Of a stretch of 64,000 nt of DNA, positions 38,931 to 48,300 are shown piece after piece. The DNA lies in NCBI RefSeq assembly GCF_026552795.1, contig NZ_JANFPI010000004.1:124001-188000 (forward strand). The letters are read 5' to 3'. A program made the position numbers and the translations under genes. The stretch comes from Ectorhizobium quercum (GTDB lineage Bacteria > Pseudomonadota > Alphaproteobacteria > Rhizobiales > Rhizobiaceae). Each line of letters opens with the position of its first letter. The stretch's first letter is position 1. Below the pieces are notes generated by a model. That model did not search any database. It was not told where the DNA came from and was given only the letters and a program-made list of their open reading frames with translations.

Positions 38931-39033
38931 GGCAATTCCAGGAAAAGTGTGAAGCGGTTTTCCGTTCGGAATTGCGCGAAAACAAATAGTTAGATCATTT
39001 CAGCGTTTCCATGAAACGCTGAAATGATCTAAC
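38931..39033. repeat. Rhizobial intergenic repeat, copy B (core plus perfect 21-bp hairpin)
   Basis: The core at 38931-38976 matches copy A (15607-15652) in inverted orientation with two differences in 46 bases. It is followed by a perfect 21-bp stem (38989-39009 with 39013-39033, loop CAT), whose ATTTCAGC part also recurs beside copy A. The 355-bp gap 38724-39078 contains this element and no gene I can support besides it. Confidence 0.88.
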
Positions 39034-39078
39034 AACGATGAAACGCTTCCGCACGCCGGACAGAACAGGAGCATTCCC

Positions 39079-39288
39079 GTGGAAACGGTCACGATCGAGA
39101 ACCGCAGCGACTTCGCCCAATGGGCCATCGAGCGCGCCGGCGCCATCATCGCCGATCAGGGCAGCAATCTGGCGCTCGCCGCCCGCGACGGCGAGGACGG
39201 CAAGATCGCCGAATCGGCCAATGCGCTCGGCCAGGCCATCGTCGATGCGTTGCTCGACGTGTTCGACGCGCTCGTCCCGGAAGAGTGA
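39079..39288 (+). CDS. Small acidic protein upstream of cobD
   Basis: A 69-residue protein starting at GTG with AGGAG eight bases in front, which makes translation credible. It is acidic and Ala-rich, with a predicted amphipathic helix (ANALGQAIVDALLDVFDALVPEE) and no transmembrane segment or cysteine. It lies 36 bp ahead of cobD in the same direction and probably shares its transcript. No family recognised. It is not a cobalamin enzyme known to me. Confidence 0.5.
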   Translation: METVTIENRSDFAQWAIERAGAIIADQGSNLALAARDGEDGKIAESANALGQAIVDALLDVFDALVPEE

Positions 39289-39324
39289 GCCCGCACCGCA
39301 GCTTTTGTTCCCGCTGGCAGTTTC

Positions 39325-40290
39325 ATGGCTTTCTCGCTCGCCTTCCTCGCCCTTCTCATCGAACGGTTCACCGGCTATCCGGACTGGCTGTTTACCCGCA
39401 TCGGCCATCCGGTGACGTGGATGGGCGCGCTGGTGTCGCGGCTCGACCGCAACTGGAACCGTGAGAGCGACAATTTTTCCGCCCGCAAGCGCCGCGGCGT
39501 GCTGGCGCTTGCGGTTCTCCTCCTCGTCACCGCCGTGCTGGCCTATTGCCTGGAAACGGCCCTGCTCGCCCGGCCCTTCGGGCTGCTGCTCGCCGCACTG
39601 GCCGCTGCCAGCCTGCCGGCCCAGAAAAGCCTCGAAGCGCATGTCGAGGCCGTCGCCGACGCGCTGGAACGCGACGGCATAGAGGGCGGCCGCCGCGCCG
39701 TTTCGAGGATCGTCGGGCGCGACCCGGACCAGCTCGACGAGGCCGCCGTCTGCCGCGCGGCCATCGAAAGTCTGGCCGAGAACTTTTCCGATGGCATCGT
39801 CGCGCCCGCCGTCTGGACCGGAATCGGCGGGCTGGCGGGCGGCGCGGCCTACAAGGCCGCCAACACCGCCGACAGCATGATCGGCCACCGCAATGCCCGT
39901 TTCGAGGCGTTCGGCTGGGCGGCGGCGCGGTTCGACGACTGGATCAACCTGCCCGCCTCGCGCCTGTCCGGCCTGCTTTTCCTCGCCGCCGCCTTCTTCG
40001 TTGCCGGCGCCTCGCCGGCGAACGGCTGGAAGGCGATCCGCCGCGACGCGCGCCATCATCGCTCGCCCAATGCCGGCTGGCCGGAAGCGGCACTGGCCGG
40101 CGCGCTCGGCTTCGCGCTGGCCGGCCCGCGTTCCTATGGCGGCCAGATGATCGAGGCGACCTTCATGGGCGAGGGCGGGCGCCGCGATCTCGGCCCCGCC
40201 GATATCCGCCGGGCCTTGAAACTCGCCCGCATCGCAAGCTGGATGCTGATCGCGCTGTTCGGGCTGCTGGCGCTTCTCACCGCGCCATAG
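39325..40290 (+). CDS. cobD: Adenosylcobinamide-phosphate synthase
   Basis: A CbiB/CobD membrane protein that attaches the aminopropanol (phosphate) arm to adenosylcobyric acid. It is 321 residues long with several hydrophobic helices. Family motifs are [22 protein letters not shown] near the N-terminus and [43 protein letters not shown] in the middle, with [20 protein letters not shown] residues later. It converges with cobQ, and the two 3' ends overlap by 14 bases. Confidence 0.95.
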   Translation: MAFSLAFLALLIERFTGYPDWLFTRIGHPVTWMGALVSRLDRNWNRESDNFSARKRRGVLALAVLLLVTAVLAYCLETALLARPFGLLLAALAAASLPAQKSLEAHVEAVADALERDGIEGGRRAVSRIVGRDPDQLDEAAVCRAAIESLAENFSDGIVAPAVWTGIGGLAGGAAYKAANTADSMIGHRNARFEAFGWAAARFDDWINLPASRLSGLLFLAAAFFVAGASPANGWKAIRRDARHHRSPNAGWPEAALAGALGFALAGPRSYGGQMIEATFMGEGGRRDLGPADIRRALKLARIASWMLIALFGLLALLTAP

Positions 40291-41752
40291 CGAGCAGCGT
40301 GTCGAGGTCGAGATGGCGCTCCATATGCGCGGCCAGCCGGTCGAGCACGTCGTCCACGCCCGCCTCGTAATCGAACCCCGCAGCCTTGCCCCCCAGCCGC
40401 GCAAGCCACGCGGCGCGCTGGCGGTCGTCCGCGAAGAGCCCGTGCAGATAGGTTCCCGTCACCCGCCCGTCGGCGGAGATGGCGCCTTCCGCCCGTCCTC
40501 CGACGGTTGCGAAGGGCCGCGTTCGATCCGGCCCTTCGGTCACGCCCATATGCATCTCGTAACCCTTCAGCGGCATGCCGTCGACGCTTTCGCCGGAGAC
40601 TTCCTCAAGCCGCTTCTCGCCGGACAGCACGGTTTCGACGTCGAGCAGGCCGAGGCCCTCGACCGTGCCCGGTTCGCCCTCGATGCCATCGGGGTCGGAC
40701 ACGGTGCGGCCGAGCATCTGATAGCCGCCGCACAGGCCGAGTACATGCCCGCCCCGGCGGCGATGGGCCAGAATATCGATATCGAAGCCCGCCGCCTTCA
40801 AAACGGCGAGGTCGCTCATGGTCGCCTTGGAGCCGCACAGCAGCACCAGCGCGCAATCGGCGGGAATCACTTCGCCGGGCCGCACGCGGATGATCTCCAC
40901 ATCCGGCTCGACGGCGAGCGGATCGAGATCGTCGAAATTGGAGATATGCGGAAGGATCGGTACGGCGACGCGGATCGTCGCGCCCTGCTTGCGTTCGCCG
41001 GGGCCGGCAAGGCCGAGCGCATCTTCGGCCGGCAGGCGTGCGGCCTCGGGAAAATGCGGCAGAAGGCCGATGGAACGCCAGCCGGTCGCGTCGGCGATCA
41101 TCCGCATGCCATCCGAAAACAGCGCCGGATCGCCCCGGAAACGGTTGACGACGAAGCCCTCGATCAGCGCAGCGTCCTGCGGCTCGATCACCGCCTTCGT
41201 GCCGACGAGGCTGGCGATCACCCCGCCCCGGTCGATGTCGCCGATCAGCACCACCGGCACGTGCGCCGCGCGGGCGAAGCCCATATTGGCGATGTCGTTG
41301 GCGCGCAGGTTGATTTCCGAGGCGCTGCCGGCCCCCTCCACCAGCACCAGATCGGCGTTTGCGCGCAGGATGTCGAAGCTTTCCAGCACGCGCGGCAGAA
41401 GCTGCGGCTTCCAGCCCTGATAATCGGCGGCCTTCGCATTGCCCTCGACGCGGCCCTGCACCACCACTTGCGCGCCCACGTCGCTCTGCGGCTTCAGAAG
41501 CACCGGGTTCATGTGGACGGAAAGCGGCGCGCGCGCGGCGCGGGCCTGAAGCGCCTGCGCCCGACCGATCTCGCCGCCATCGGCGGTCACGGCAGCGTTG
41601 TTCGACATGTTCTGCGGCTTGAACGGCAGCACCTTCAGCCCGCGCAGGGTAAAGGCCCGCGCCAGCCCCGCCACCATCAGCGACTTGCCGACATCCGAGC
41701 CGGTGCCCTGAAACATCAGGGCCCGCGCCCTCCTGCCCGTCGCCGCCGCCAT
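40277..41752 (-). CDS. cobQ: Cobyric acid synthase
   Basis: A 491-residue glutamine-dependent amidotransferase that amidates four carboxylates (b, d, e, g) of adenosylcobyrinic acid a,c-diamide. The N-terminal P-loop-like [20 protein letters not shown] and the C-terminal class I glutamine amidotransferase domain with the Cys in [11 protein letters not shown] are visible. [11 protein letters not shown] and TYLHGLF supply the His region. It follows cobO directly, with one base between them, in the cbtB-cbtA-cobO-cobQ operon. Confidence 0.96.
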   Translation of the reverse strand: MAAATGRRARALMFQGTGSDVGKSLMVAGLARAFTLRGLKVLPFKPQNMSNNAAVTADGGEIGRAQALQARAARAPLSVHMNPVLLKPQSDVGAQVVVQGRVEGNAKAADYQGWKPQLLPRVLESFDILRANADLVLVEGAGSASEINLRANDIANMGFARAAHVPVVLIGDIDRGGVIASLVGTKAVIEPQDAALIEGFVVNRFRGDPALFSDGMRMIADATGWRSIGLLPHFPEAARLPAEDALGLAGPGERKQGATIRVAVPILPHISNFDDLDPLAVEPDVEIIRVRPGEVIPADCALVLLCGSKATMSDLAVLKAAGFDIDILAHRRRGGHVLGLCGGYQMLGRTVSDPDGIEGEPGTVEGLGLLDVETVLSGEKRLEEVSGESVDGMPLKGYEMHMGVTEGPDRTRPFATVGGRAEGAISADGRVTGTYLHGLFADDRQRAAWLARLGGKAAGFDYEAGVDDVLDRLAAHMERHLDLDTLLAMAR

Positions 41753-41753
41753 C

Positions 41754-42371
41754 TCAGAACTCGACGCCGGCCTGCGCCTTCACGCCCGCCTTGAAATGAT
41801 GCTTCACCAGCGTCATTTCCGTCACCAGGTCGGCGACCTCGGTCAGGAGCGGTTTGGCGTTGCGGCCGGTGACGACGACATGCAGCTCCGGCCGGCGGCC
41901 GGTGAGCGCCGCGACCACCTCCTCCAGCGGCAGGTAGTCGTAGCGCAGCGCGATGTTCAGCTCGTCGAGAACGACGAGCGAAATCGTCGGGTCGGCCATC
42001 ATCGCAAGCGCTGCCTCCCACGCCTTGTGGGCGGCAGCGATATCGCGGGCGAGGTCCTGGACGTCCCAGGTGAAGCCCTCGCCCATCGTCTTCCACACGA
42101 TCCGGTCGCCGAAGGCGTCGCACAGCGCCTTCTGCTCGCCCGTCGACCACGCGCCCTTGACGAACTGCACGACGCCAACCCGCCCGCCATTGCCGAGCAT
42201 GCGCAGCGCCAGCCCGAAGGCCGCCGTCGACTTGCCCTTGCCCGGCCCGGTATGGACCATCAGCAGGCCCTTCTCGACGGTCTTTTCCGCCACTTCGGCA
42301 TCCTGAACCGCCTTGCGGGCGATCATCTTGTCGCGGTGGCGGGCGGCGCGGGCCGGATCGATCTCCGTCAT
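41754..42371 (-). CDS. cobO: Cob(I)yrinic acid a,c-diamide adenosyltransferase
   Basis: A CobA/CobO-type ATP:corrinoid adenosyltransferase of 205 residues. The P-loop is [20 protein letters not shown]; the family [14 protein letters not shown] (Walker B region) and [20 protein letters not shown] follow. It adenosylates the corrin cobalt before CobQ acts. It overlaps cbtA by four bases and thus is in the riboswitch-controlled leftward operon. It differs from the PduO type. Confidence 0.96.
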   Translation of the reverse strand: MTEIDPARAARHRDKMIARKAVQDAEVAEKTVEKGLLMVHTGPGKGKSTAAFGLALRMLGNGGRVGVVQFVKGAWSTGEQKALCDAFGDRIVWKTMGEGFTWDVQDLARDIAAAHKAWEAALAMMADPTISLVVLDELNIALRYDYLPLEEVVAALTGRRPELHVVVTGRNAKPLLTEVADLVTEMTLVKHHFKAGVKAQAGVEF

Positions 42372-43120
42372 GCCGGAACCCGGGCGGAGGTTTCCGGCAA
42401 ATGGTCCTCGCCGGCCCGGAACCTCGGCCGGATGAGCGCGGCAAGAACGCCGATCGTCGCCCAGAAGACGAGGCTGGTGGCGAAGACGCCGGCGACGAAG
42501 CGCTGATGTACATCGGCGGGCACCAGCGTTTCATGGCTTTCCGGCTGCGGCGGGCCGACGAGATGCGGGGCGACGAGCAGGACGAGCGCGACGGCGGCCA
42601 GAACCGGCGAGCGGGAAAAGACGAGCAGCGCCAGCGCCGCGGCCGTGGCGGCGGCGGTCGCCGTCCACCAGACCTGGCGCGGGAAAAGCTCGGCGGCGGG
42701 CATGCCGGGCAGTTCCGGCGCCAGCCCGATCCCCGGCACGAGGCTGAAGACGAGGAAGCCGGCCAGCCCCCAGTGGAGGCCGTTGCGCCAGCCCTTCAGG
42801 CCGCCGAAGGCTTCCGAGGCCGAGATGAGCAGCAGGGCGAAGCCGATGCCGGCTAGCACATTGGCGATGCCGGTGTAGAGATAGCGTTCGAAGCCGTCGG
42901 AAGGCATCCAGCCATCCTCTTCTTCTTCCGCATGGTCGTGACCGCCGGCCGGGCCGGGAACGGCGAGCGCGGTGTCGGCGGCGGGTTCGCCGCCGCTCTC
43001 GAAGGTTTCGGCTTGGAGAATGAGCGGCACGGTGACGGCGCCCTGCATCAGCGTCAGGAAGAGGCCGGACAACAGCCCGACGAGCGCCGCCACGAAGACG
43101 ACGTTACGGAAAAGCGACAT
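42368..43120 (-). CDS. cbtA: Cobalt transporter subunit CbtA
   Basis: A 250-residue membrane protein with about six helices. It starts MSLFRNVVFVAALVGLLSGLFLTLMQ; a loop after the first helix contains GHDHAEEEEDGW, likely metal-binding, and a C-terminal DVHQRFVAGVFATSLVFW helix carries another histidine. CbtA together with CbtB forms a B12-regulated cobalt uptake system found in alphaproteobacterial cob clusters. Its stop overlaps the cobO start. Confidence 0.93.
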   Translation of the reverse strand: MSLFRNVVFVAALVGLLSGLFLTLMQGAVTVPLILQAETFESGGEPAADTALAVPGPAGGHDHAEEEEDGWMPSDGFERYLYTGIANVLAGIGFALLLISASEAFGGLKGWRNGLHWGLAGFLVFSLVPGIGLAPELPGMPAAELFPRQVWWTATAAATAAALALLVFSRSPVLAAVALVLLVAPHLVGPPQPESHETLVPADVHQRFVAGVFATSLVFWATIGVLAALIRPRFRAGEDHLPETSARVPA

Positions 43121-43132
43121 GGGACCGTCTCC

Positions 43133-43312
43133 TCAGTGGCAGGGGAAGGCCAGCGAATGGCGCGTGTCGTGCGTGGCGTTGTGGACCGCGCTGATGTGCG
43201 AGAAACCGACGATGCCGATGACGAACAGCCCGAGGGCCGTCGAGCACAAGAGGGAAGCGGCGCGCGAACCGGAAAGGCCCGCCGCGGATGCGGAGGAAGT
43301 TTGAGCCGTCAT
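43133..43312 (-). CDS. cbtB: Cobalt transporter subunit CbtB
   Basis: A 59-residue protein that is easy to miss. It has a polar N-terminus, one transmembrane helix (SLLCSTALGLFVIGIVGFSHI) and the CbtB signature VHNATHDTRHSLAFPCH at the very end, which supplies several histidines and a cysteine for cobalt. The ATG is preceded by AAAAGGATCGATC, and cbtA starts 12 bp after the stop. Being the first gene after the leftward cobalamin riboswitch supports the call. Confidence 0.92.
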   Translation of the reverse strand: MTAQTSSASAAGLSGSRAASLLCSTALGLFVIGIVGFSHISAVHNATHDTRHSLAFPCH

Positions 43313-43359
43313 GATCGATCCTTTTCCCCTCCACCCGAGGGGCGTTTGATTCAGTTGCG

Positions 43360-43528
43360 CCTCGGGCAGGTCTCCTGGCTCGCGGATCGGGCGCTTCGCC
43401 CGCCTTCCCGGACAAAAATCCAGTGGCGCTTGGGCAAAACTCTCCGCCTACAGTTGCGGGGGCAGCCGCGGACTTGACGATTGACGTCGCACCGCATTCC
43501 CTCTCGGTCCTTCCGGACACCTTCGGCA
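43360..43528 (-). promoter_or_regulatory. Cobalamin riboswitch of the cbtB-cbtA-cobO-cobQ operon
   Basis: On the minus strand the AdoCbl aptamer landmarks appear in order: GGGAATGCGGTGCG, the core GCTGCCCCCGCAACTGTAGG, GCCACTGG, GGGAAGGCG and finally the B12 box AGCCAGGAGACCTGCC (43365-43380). Between the aptamer and cbtB the sequence CCCCTC-GGGTG-GAGGGG (43326-43342) can form a hairpin close to the ribosome binding site, which may be the expression platform. Confidence 0.95.
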
Positions 43529-43535
43529 GGAGAAC

Positions 43536-43563
43536 TATATAACCGGAAGCTTCACGGTTGCAA
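43536..43563 (-). promoter_or_regulatory. Leftward promoter of the cbt-cob operon
   Basis: TTGCAA at 43558-43563 and TATATA at 43536-43541 are separated by 16 bp when read on the minus strand. Transcription would begin right at the start of the leftward cobalamin riboswitch. Confidence 0.6.
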
Positions 43564-43606
43564 TCGGCAATCGGTGCGCATGGCTGGCGCGCCTGACCAA
43601 GGCGCA

Positions 43607-43635
43607 TTGACAGACGGCCGAAACGCTCTTAACTC
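43607..43635 (+). promoter_or_regulatory. Rightward promoter of the DUF1636-cobW-cobN operon
   Basis: TTGACA at 43607-43612 with TAACTC at 43630-43635, spacer 17 bp. The start site would fall at the 5' edge of the rightward cobalamin riboswitch. Confidence 0.55.
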
Positions 43636-43640
43636 GACGA

Positions 43641-43820
43641 GTGACGGTCCTTCTTCCGCAAAGGAGAAGGCGAGAAAGGGAATGCGGTGCGCCTTGAAGT
43701 TCAGGGCAATGCCGCGGCTGCCCCCGCAACTGTAAGCGGAAAGCCTTGACCGAAAAGCCACTGGGAAACCGGGAAGGCGGTCATGGGCGTTCGATCCGCG
43801 AGCCAGGAGACCTGCCGTCG
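43641..43820 (+). promoter_or_regulatory. Cobalamin riboswitch of the DUF1636-cobW-cobN operon
   Basis: The aptamer landmarks are GGGAATGCGGTGCG, the invariant core GCTGCCCCCGCAACTGTAAG (around 43718-43737), GCCACTGGGAAACCGGGAAGGCGG and the B12 box AGCCAGGAGACCTGCC (43801-43816). It shares long near-identical blocks with the leftward riboswitch. The 125 bases that follow to the first ATG are GC-rich and can form hairpins, but I cannot pick the platform. Confidence 0.96.
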
Positions 43821-43945
43821 AACCTTCGAATCGAGTCCGCCGGGCGGGGTGCCCCGGAGGGATATGCACGGCTTCCGGCATGGGGACGATCCGTCCCGCC
43901 GCCCGCACCCCATCTGTTAAGGCCGCAAGGCGGAAGGATGGTCGC

Positions 43946-44341
43946 ATGGGCGAGGAAACGGGCTGGGACGCCGATAAAGTCACCCTTTTCGTGTGCAAGA
44001 CCTGCCGTGGCGCGGACGGGACGAGCCGCCCCGGCGCGGGCCTGATCGGCCTTCTGCGCGAAGCCTTCGGCGATGCCGAGGCGGCCAGCCGCGCCATCCG
44101 CCCCGTCACCTGCCTCGTTCAGTGCAAGAGCCCGGCGAGCGCCGCCCTCGTCCATCGCAACGGCTGGTCCTACGTCTTCCACGGCCTCACCGAGGACCAT
44201 ATCGCCGATCTTTCCGCCGGCGCGCGCATGCTGGCCGCTGACGAGCGCGGCTTCCTGCCGCTGAAGGGCCGCCCGCCATCGCTTCGCAGCGGGCTCGCCG
44301 CCCGCATTCCGCCCTTTTCCCATCAGGAGGACCTGTCATGA
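43946..44341 (+). CDS. DUF1636 protein, probable metal-binding cobalamin accessory protein
   Basis: A 131-residue protein of the DUF1636 family. Cysteines lie in CKTC at the N-terminus (VTLFVCKTCRGADG) and in TCLVQCKSP in the middle, resembling the thioredoxin-like 2Fe-2S ferredoxin fold. GGAAGG precedes the ATG and the stop overlaps the cobW ATG (ATGA). Members are regularly the first gene behind B12 riboswitches in rhizobia. A role in cobalt handling or electron supply is inference; no activity is established to my knowledge. Confidence 0.85.
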   Translation: MGEETGWDADKVTLFVCKTCRGADGTSRPGAGLIGLLREAFGDAEAASRAIRPVTCLVQCKSPASAALVHRNGWSYVFHGLTEDHIADLSAGARMLAADERGFLPLKGRPPSLRSGLAARIPPFSHQEDLS

Positions 44342-45372
44342 GCCATCTCGCCCGCCTTCCCGCCACCGTCGTCACCGGCTTTCTCGGTGCCGGCAAGACC
44401 ACGCTGCTGCGCCATCTCATCGAAACGCTCGACGGCAAGCGGCTGGCGATTATCGTCAACGAGTTCGGCGATGTCGGCATCGACGGCGAGGCGCTGAAGG
44501 CCTGCGGCGTCGCCAATTGCCCGGACGAGAACATCATCGAGCTGGCGAACGGATGCATCTGCTGCACGGTGGCCGACGATTTCCTGCCGGCGCTCGACCG
44601 CATCCTGTCGCTCGAACCGCCGGTCGACCATATCCTCATCGAAACCTCCGGCCTCGCCCTGCCGAAACCGCTGGTGAAGGCCTTCCAGTGGCCGAGCGTG
44701 AAGGCGCGGGTGACGGTGGACGGCGTGGTCGCCGTGGTCGACGGGCTGGCGCTCTCCGAAGGCCGGGTCGCCAGCGACCACGACGCGCTGGAGGCCCAGC
44801 GTTCGGAACTGGAAACGCTCGACCACGACGATCCGGTGGAGGAGGTGTTCGAGGATCAGGTGGCCTGCGCCGACCTCATCGTGCTGACCAAGGCCGACCT
44901 GCTCGACCCCGCCGCCCTCGAAGCGGCCAAGGCCCGCATCGCCGAGCACCTGCCGCGCGCGGTGAAGATCGTCACCGCCGAAAACGGCCGGCTCGACCCG
45001 GCGGTGCTGACCGGCCTCGGCCTTGCGGTGGAGGACGATATCGACAGCCGCCACACCCATCACGACCACGAGGAAGACCACGACCACGACGATTTCGACA
45101 GCTTCATCGTCGACCTTGCCGAAATCCGCGACCCGGAAGCACTGGCGAAGCGGATTTCCGAGACGGCAGAGGCTGAGGACGTGCTGCGCATCAAGGGTTT
45201 CGTCTCCGTCGCGGGCAAGCCGATGCGGCTTCAGGTGCAGGCGGTCGGCCCGCGCGTCAGCCATTATTTCGACCGTCCGTGGGGCGAGGGCGAAGCGCGC
45301 CTCAGCCGCCTCGTGGTGATCGGCGAAAAGGGCATTGACCGCGACAGGATCGCAGCCCTTCTGGCGGCGTGA
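44338..45372 (+). CDS. cobW: Cobalamin biosynthesis GTPase CobW
   Basis: A 344-residue G3E-family metallochaperone GTPase. The P-loop is GFLGAGKTTLL (residues 14-24), the metal site is Cys73-x-Cys75-Cys76 (NGCICCTV), and TKAD is the G4 motif. A His-rich linker RHTHHDHEEDHDHDD near residue 240 precedes the C-terminal CobW_C domain. It is thought to deliver cobalt to the CobNST chelatase. Its location directly upstream of cobN fits that role. Confidence 0.95.
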   Translation: MSHLARLPATVVTGFLGAGKTTLLRHLIETLDGKRLAIIVNEFGDVGIDGEALKACGVANCPDENIIELANGCICCTVADDFLPALDRILSLEPPVDHILIETSGLALPKPLVKAFQWPSVKARVTVDGVVAVVDGLALSEGRVASDHDALEAQRSELETLDHDDPVEEVFEDQVACADLIVLTKADLLDPAALEAAKARIAEHLPRAVKIVTAENGRLDPAVLTGLGLAVEDDIDSRHTHHDHEEDHDHDDFDSFIVDLAEIRDPEALAKRISETAEAEDVLRIKGFVSVAGKPMRLQVQAVGPRVSHYFDRPWGEGEARLSRLVVIGEKGIDRDRIAALLAA

Positions 45373-45376
45373 TCCC

Positions 45377-48300
45377 ATGCACATCCTCGCCGGCACTTCC
45401 TCGTCGCTCGACGACATCGCCGAACCGGTCGACCTTCGTCAGCCGGCGGCGGATGTGCTGGTGCTGTCCTTCTCGCCGAGCGACCTGTCCGGCCTCGCGG
45501 CTGCATGGGGCGAAGGCGATGTGAGCCTCGGCCTGACGCAGCTTTCCGAACTGCGCCACCCCTTTTCCACCGACCTGTGGATCGAAAAGACCGGCTCGAA
45601 GGCGAAGGCCGTTCTGGTGCGCATTCTCGGCGGGCACGACCGCTGGGCCTATGGCGTGGCCGAGCTTTCGCGGATCGCCCGCGAAAACGGCATCGCGCTC
45701 GCCCTGCTGCCCGGCGAATGCAGCCAGCGCGACGAGCGGCTGGAAGCCGCCTCGACGGTTTCCCCGGAGGTGCTGGCCGCGCTGCTCGCCTGCTTCCGTG
45801 AGGGCGGGCCGGAAAACCTCAAGCGCGCCGTCGGCCACCTGAAGGCGCTGGCGCGCGGCGAAACGGCTGAAATCGATGCCGCCGAGCCGGTCGAAAAGGC
45901 CGGCTTCTACCGCCCCGGCCACGGCATTGTGCCGCTCGAAACCCTGCTGGCGGGCTTTCCGGCGGAGGCGCGGCGCATTCCGCTGCTCTTCTACCGCTCG
46001 ATGCTGCTGGCGAACGACGCCGTCCCCATCGACGCGCTGTTTACGGCGCTGGAACGGCACGGCTTCGCGCCGCTGCCGTTGTTCGTCACCGGGCTGAAGG
46101 ACAGGCCGGCGCTCGCCTTCGCGGAAGATGCTTTCGCGGCGATCCGCCCGGCGGCCATCGTCACCGCCACGGCGTTTTCCAGCGGCACGGACGAGCGGGG
46201 CGAAACCCTGTTCGACCGGTTCGACGCGCCGGTGTTCCAGGTCGTCACCGCCACCACGCCGCGCGCCGGCTGGGCGGAGAACCGGCGCGGCCTCAACCCC
46301 GCCGATCTCGCCATGCACGTCGTCCTGCCGGAACTCGACGGGCGGATACTGGCCGGCGCCGTCTCCTTCAAGGAAGCGAACGAAGCGGGTCTTGCCTTCA
46401 ACCGCCCCGAGCCGGATCGCGTCGAGGCTGTGGCGGATCGCATCGCCGCGCATCTTCGGCTGCGCGCGACGCCGAGGGCCGAGCGCAACCTCGTCATCCT
46501 TATTCCTGACTACCCTTCCGCCCCCGGCCGCACCGGCTATGCCGTGGGCCTCGACGTGCCGGAAAGCGTGCGGCGCATGCTGATCCGGCTGAAGGACGAG
46601 GGCTATGCGGTGGAGGATATCCCCGCCACCGCCCGCGACCTACTCGACCGGTTGGAGGGCGGCGAAACGCTGCCCCTTTCCGCTTACCGCGCGGCGATGG
46701 CCGATCAAACGCAAACGGTGCCGCGTCCCCTTCTCCCCAGCGGGGAGAAGGTGCCCGAAGGGCGGATGAGGGTGGATGCGCCGGCGCAAAAGTCGCAAGG
46801 GGAGCCCCCTCATCCGGCTGCCGCCACCTTCTCCCCCACGGGGAGAAGGGGCAAGAGCCGTGAGCCTGGTATTACAGGCGACGGTCCTGCCCTCCTGCCC
46901 CAAGCCGCACTGCAAGCGGTCTTCACGACATGGGGATCGCCGGAGGAAGACGAGTCCGTCGAAAACGGCCGTTTCCGTTTCCGCGCCGCCCGCTTCGGGC
47001 GCATCACCGTGGCGCTCGCGCCCGACCGGGGGCGGCAGGCGGAGCGCCGCGCCGATTATCACGATCCGGCGCTTGCGCCCCGCCACGCGCTGATCGCCTT
47101 CGGCCTGTGGATGCGCCGCGCGCTCGATGCGCACGCCATCGTCCATGTCGGCGCGCACGGGGCCATCGAATGGCTGCCGGGCAAGGTGGTGGCGCTGTCG
47201 TCCGCCTGCTTCCCGGAGGTCGTGATCGGTTCGTTGCCGGTCGTCTATCCGTTCATCGTTTCCAATCCGGGCGAGGCGGCGGTCGCCAAGCGGCGCATCG
47301 GCGCGGTCACGCTCGGCCACCTGCCGCCGCCGCTCGTCGGTGCGGAACTGTCGCCGGAGCAGCAAAAGCTGGAGCAACTCGCCGACGAATATGCGCAGGC
47401 CGAGGGGCTGGACCGCAACCGCCGCGACCGGCTGGCGAAGCTGATCGTCGAGACCGCGCGCGACACCGGCGTCGCGGCGGAAGCGGGCGTCGCGAAGACC
47501 GACGATCCCGAGACGGCGCTGGTGCGTATCGACGCCTTCCTCTGCGACCTCAAAGATTTCTCGCTGAAGGACGGCCAGCACATCTTCGGCTTCTCGCCAC
47601 CGGGCGAGACCGACCCCGCCCGCATCGAAAGCGCGCGCGCCGAGGGCGAGGCCCTGATCGCCGCGCTCGACGGGCGGCGCATCCGCCCCGGCCCCTCCGG
47701 CGCGCCGGCGCGCGGCCGCCGCGACGTGCTGCCCACGGGCCGCAATCTCTATGCCGCCGACCCGCGCACCATGCCGACGCCGACGGCCTATGAGCTGGGC
47801 CGCCGGGCGGCGGAAGAGGTGCTGCGCCGCCATCTTCAGGACCACGGCGACTGGCCGCAATCCATCGTCATGGACCTGTGGGGCAGCGCCAGCTTGCGCA
47901 ACGGCGGCGAGGACGTGGCGCATGCGCTGGCGCTGATGGGCGCGAGGCCGGTCTGGGACGCCGCGACGGGCCGGGTGACGGGCGTCGAGGTCCTGCCGCC
48001 CGCGAAGCTCGGACGCCCCCGCATCGACGTCACCATCCGCATGTCCGGCCTGTTTCGCGACATGTTCGCCGCGCTCATCGCGCTGCTCGACACGACGATG
48101 CGGGCGATCGCGGCGCGCGAGGAAGCGCCGGGCGACAATCCGCTTGCCGAAAAGGCTCGCCGTGAGGGCCGCCTGCCGCCGCGCCTGTTCGGCTCGGCCC
48201 CCGGCACCTATGGCGCAGGCATCGAGGACCGGCTTTCCTCCGGCGACTGGCAGGCCCGCGAGGCGCTGGGCGAGGCCTATCTGGCCATGACGAGCCATGC

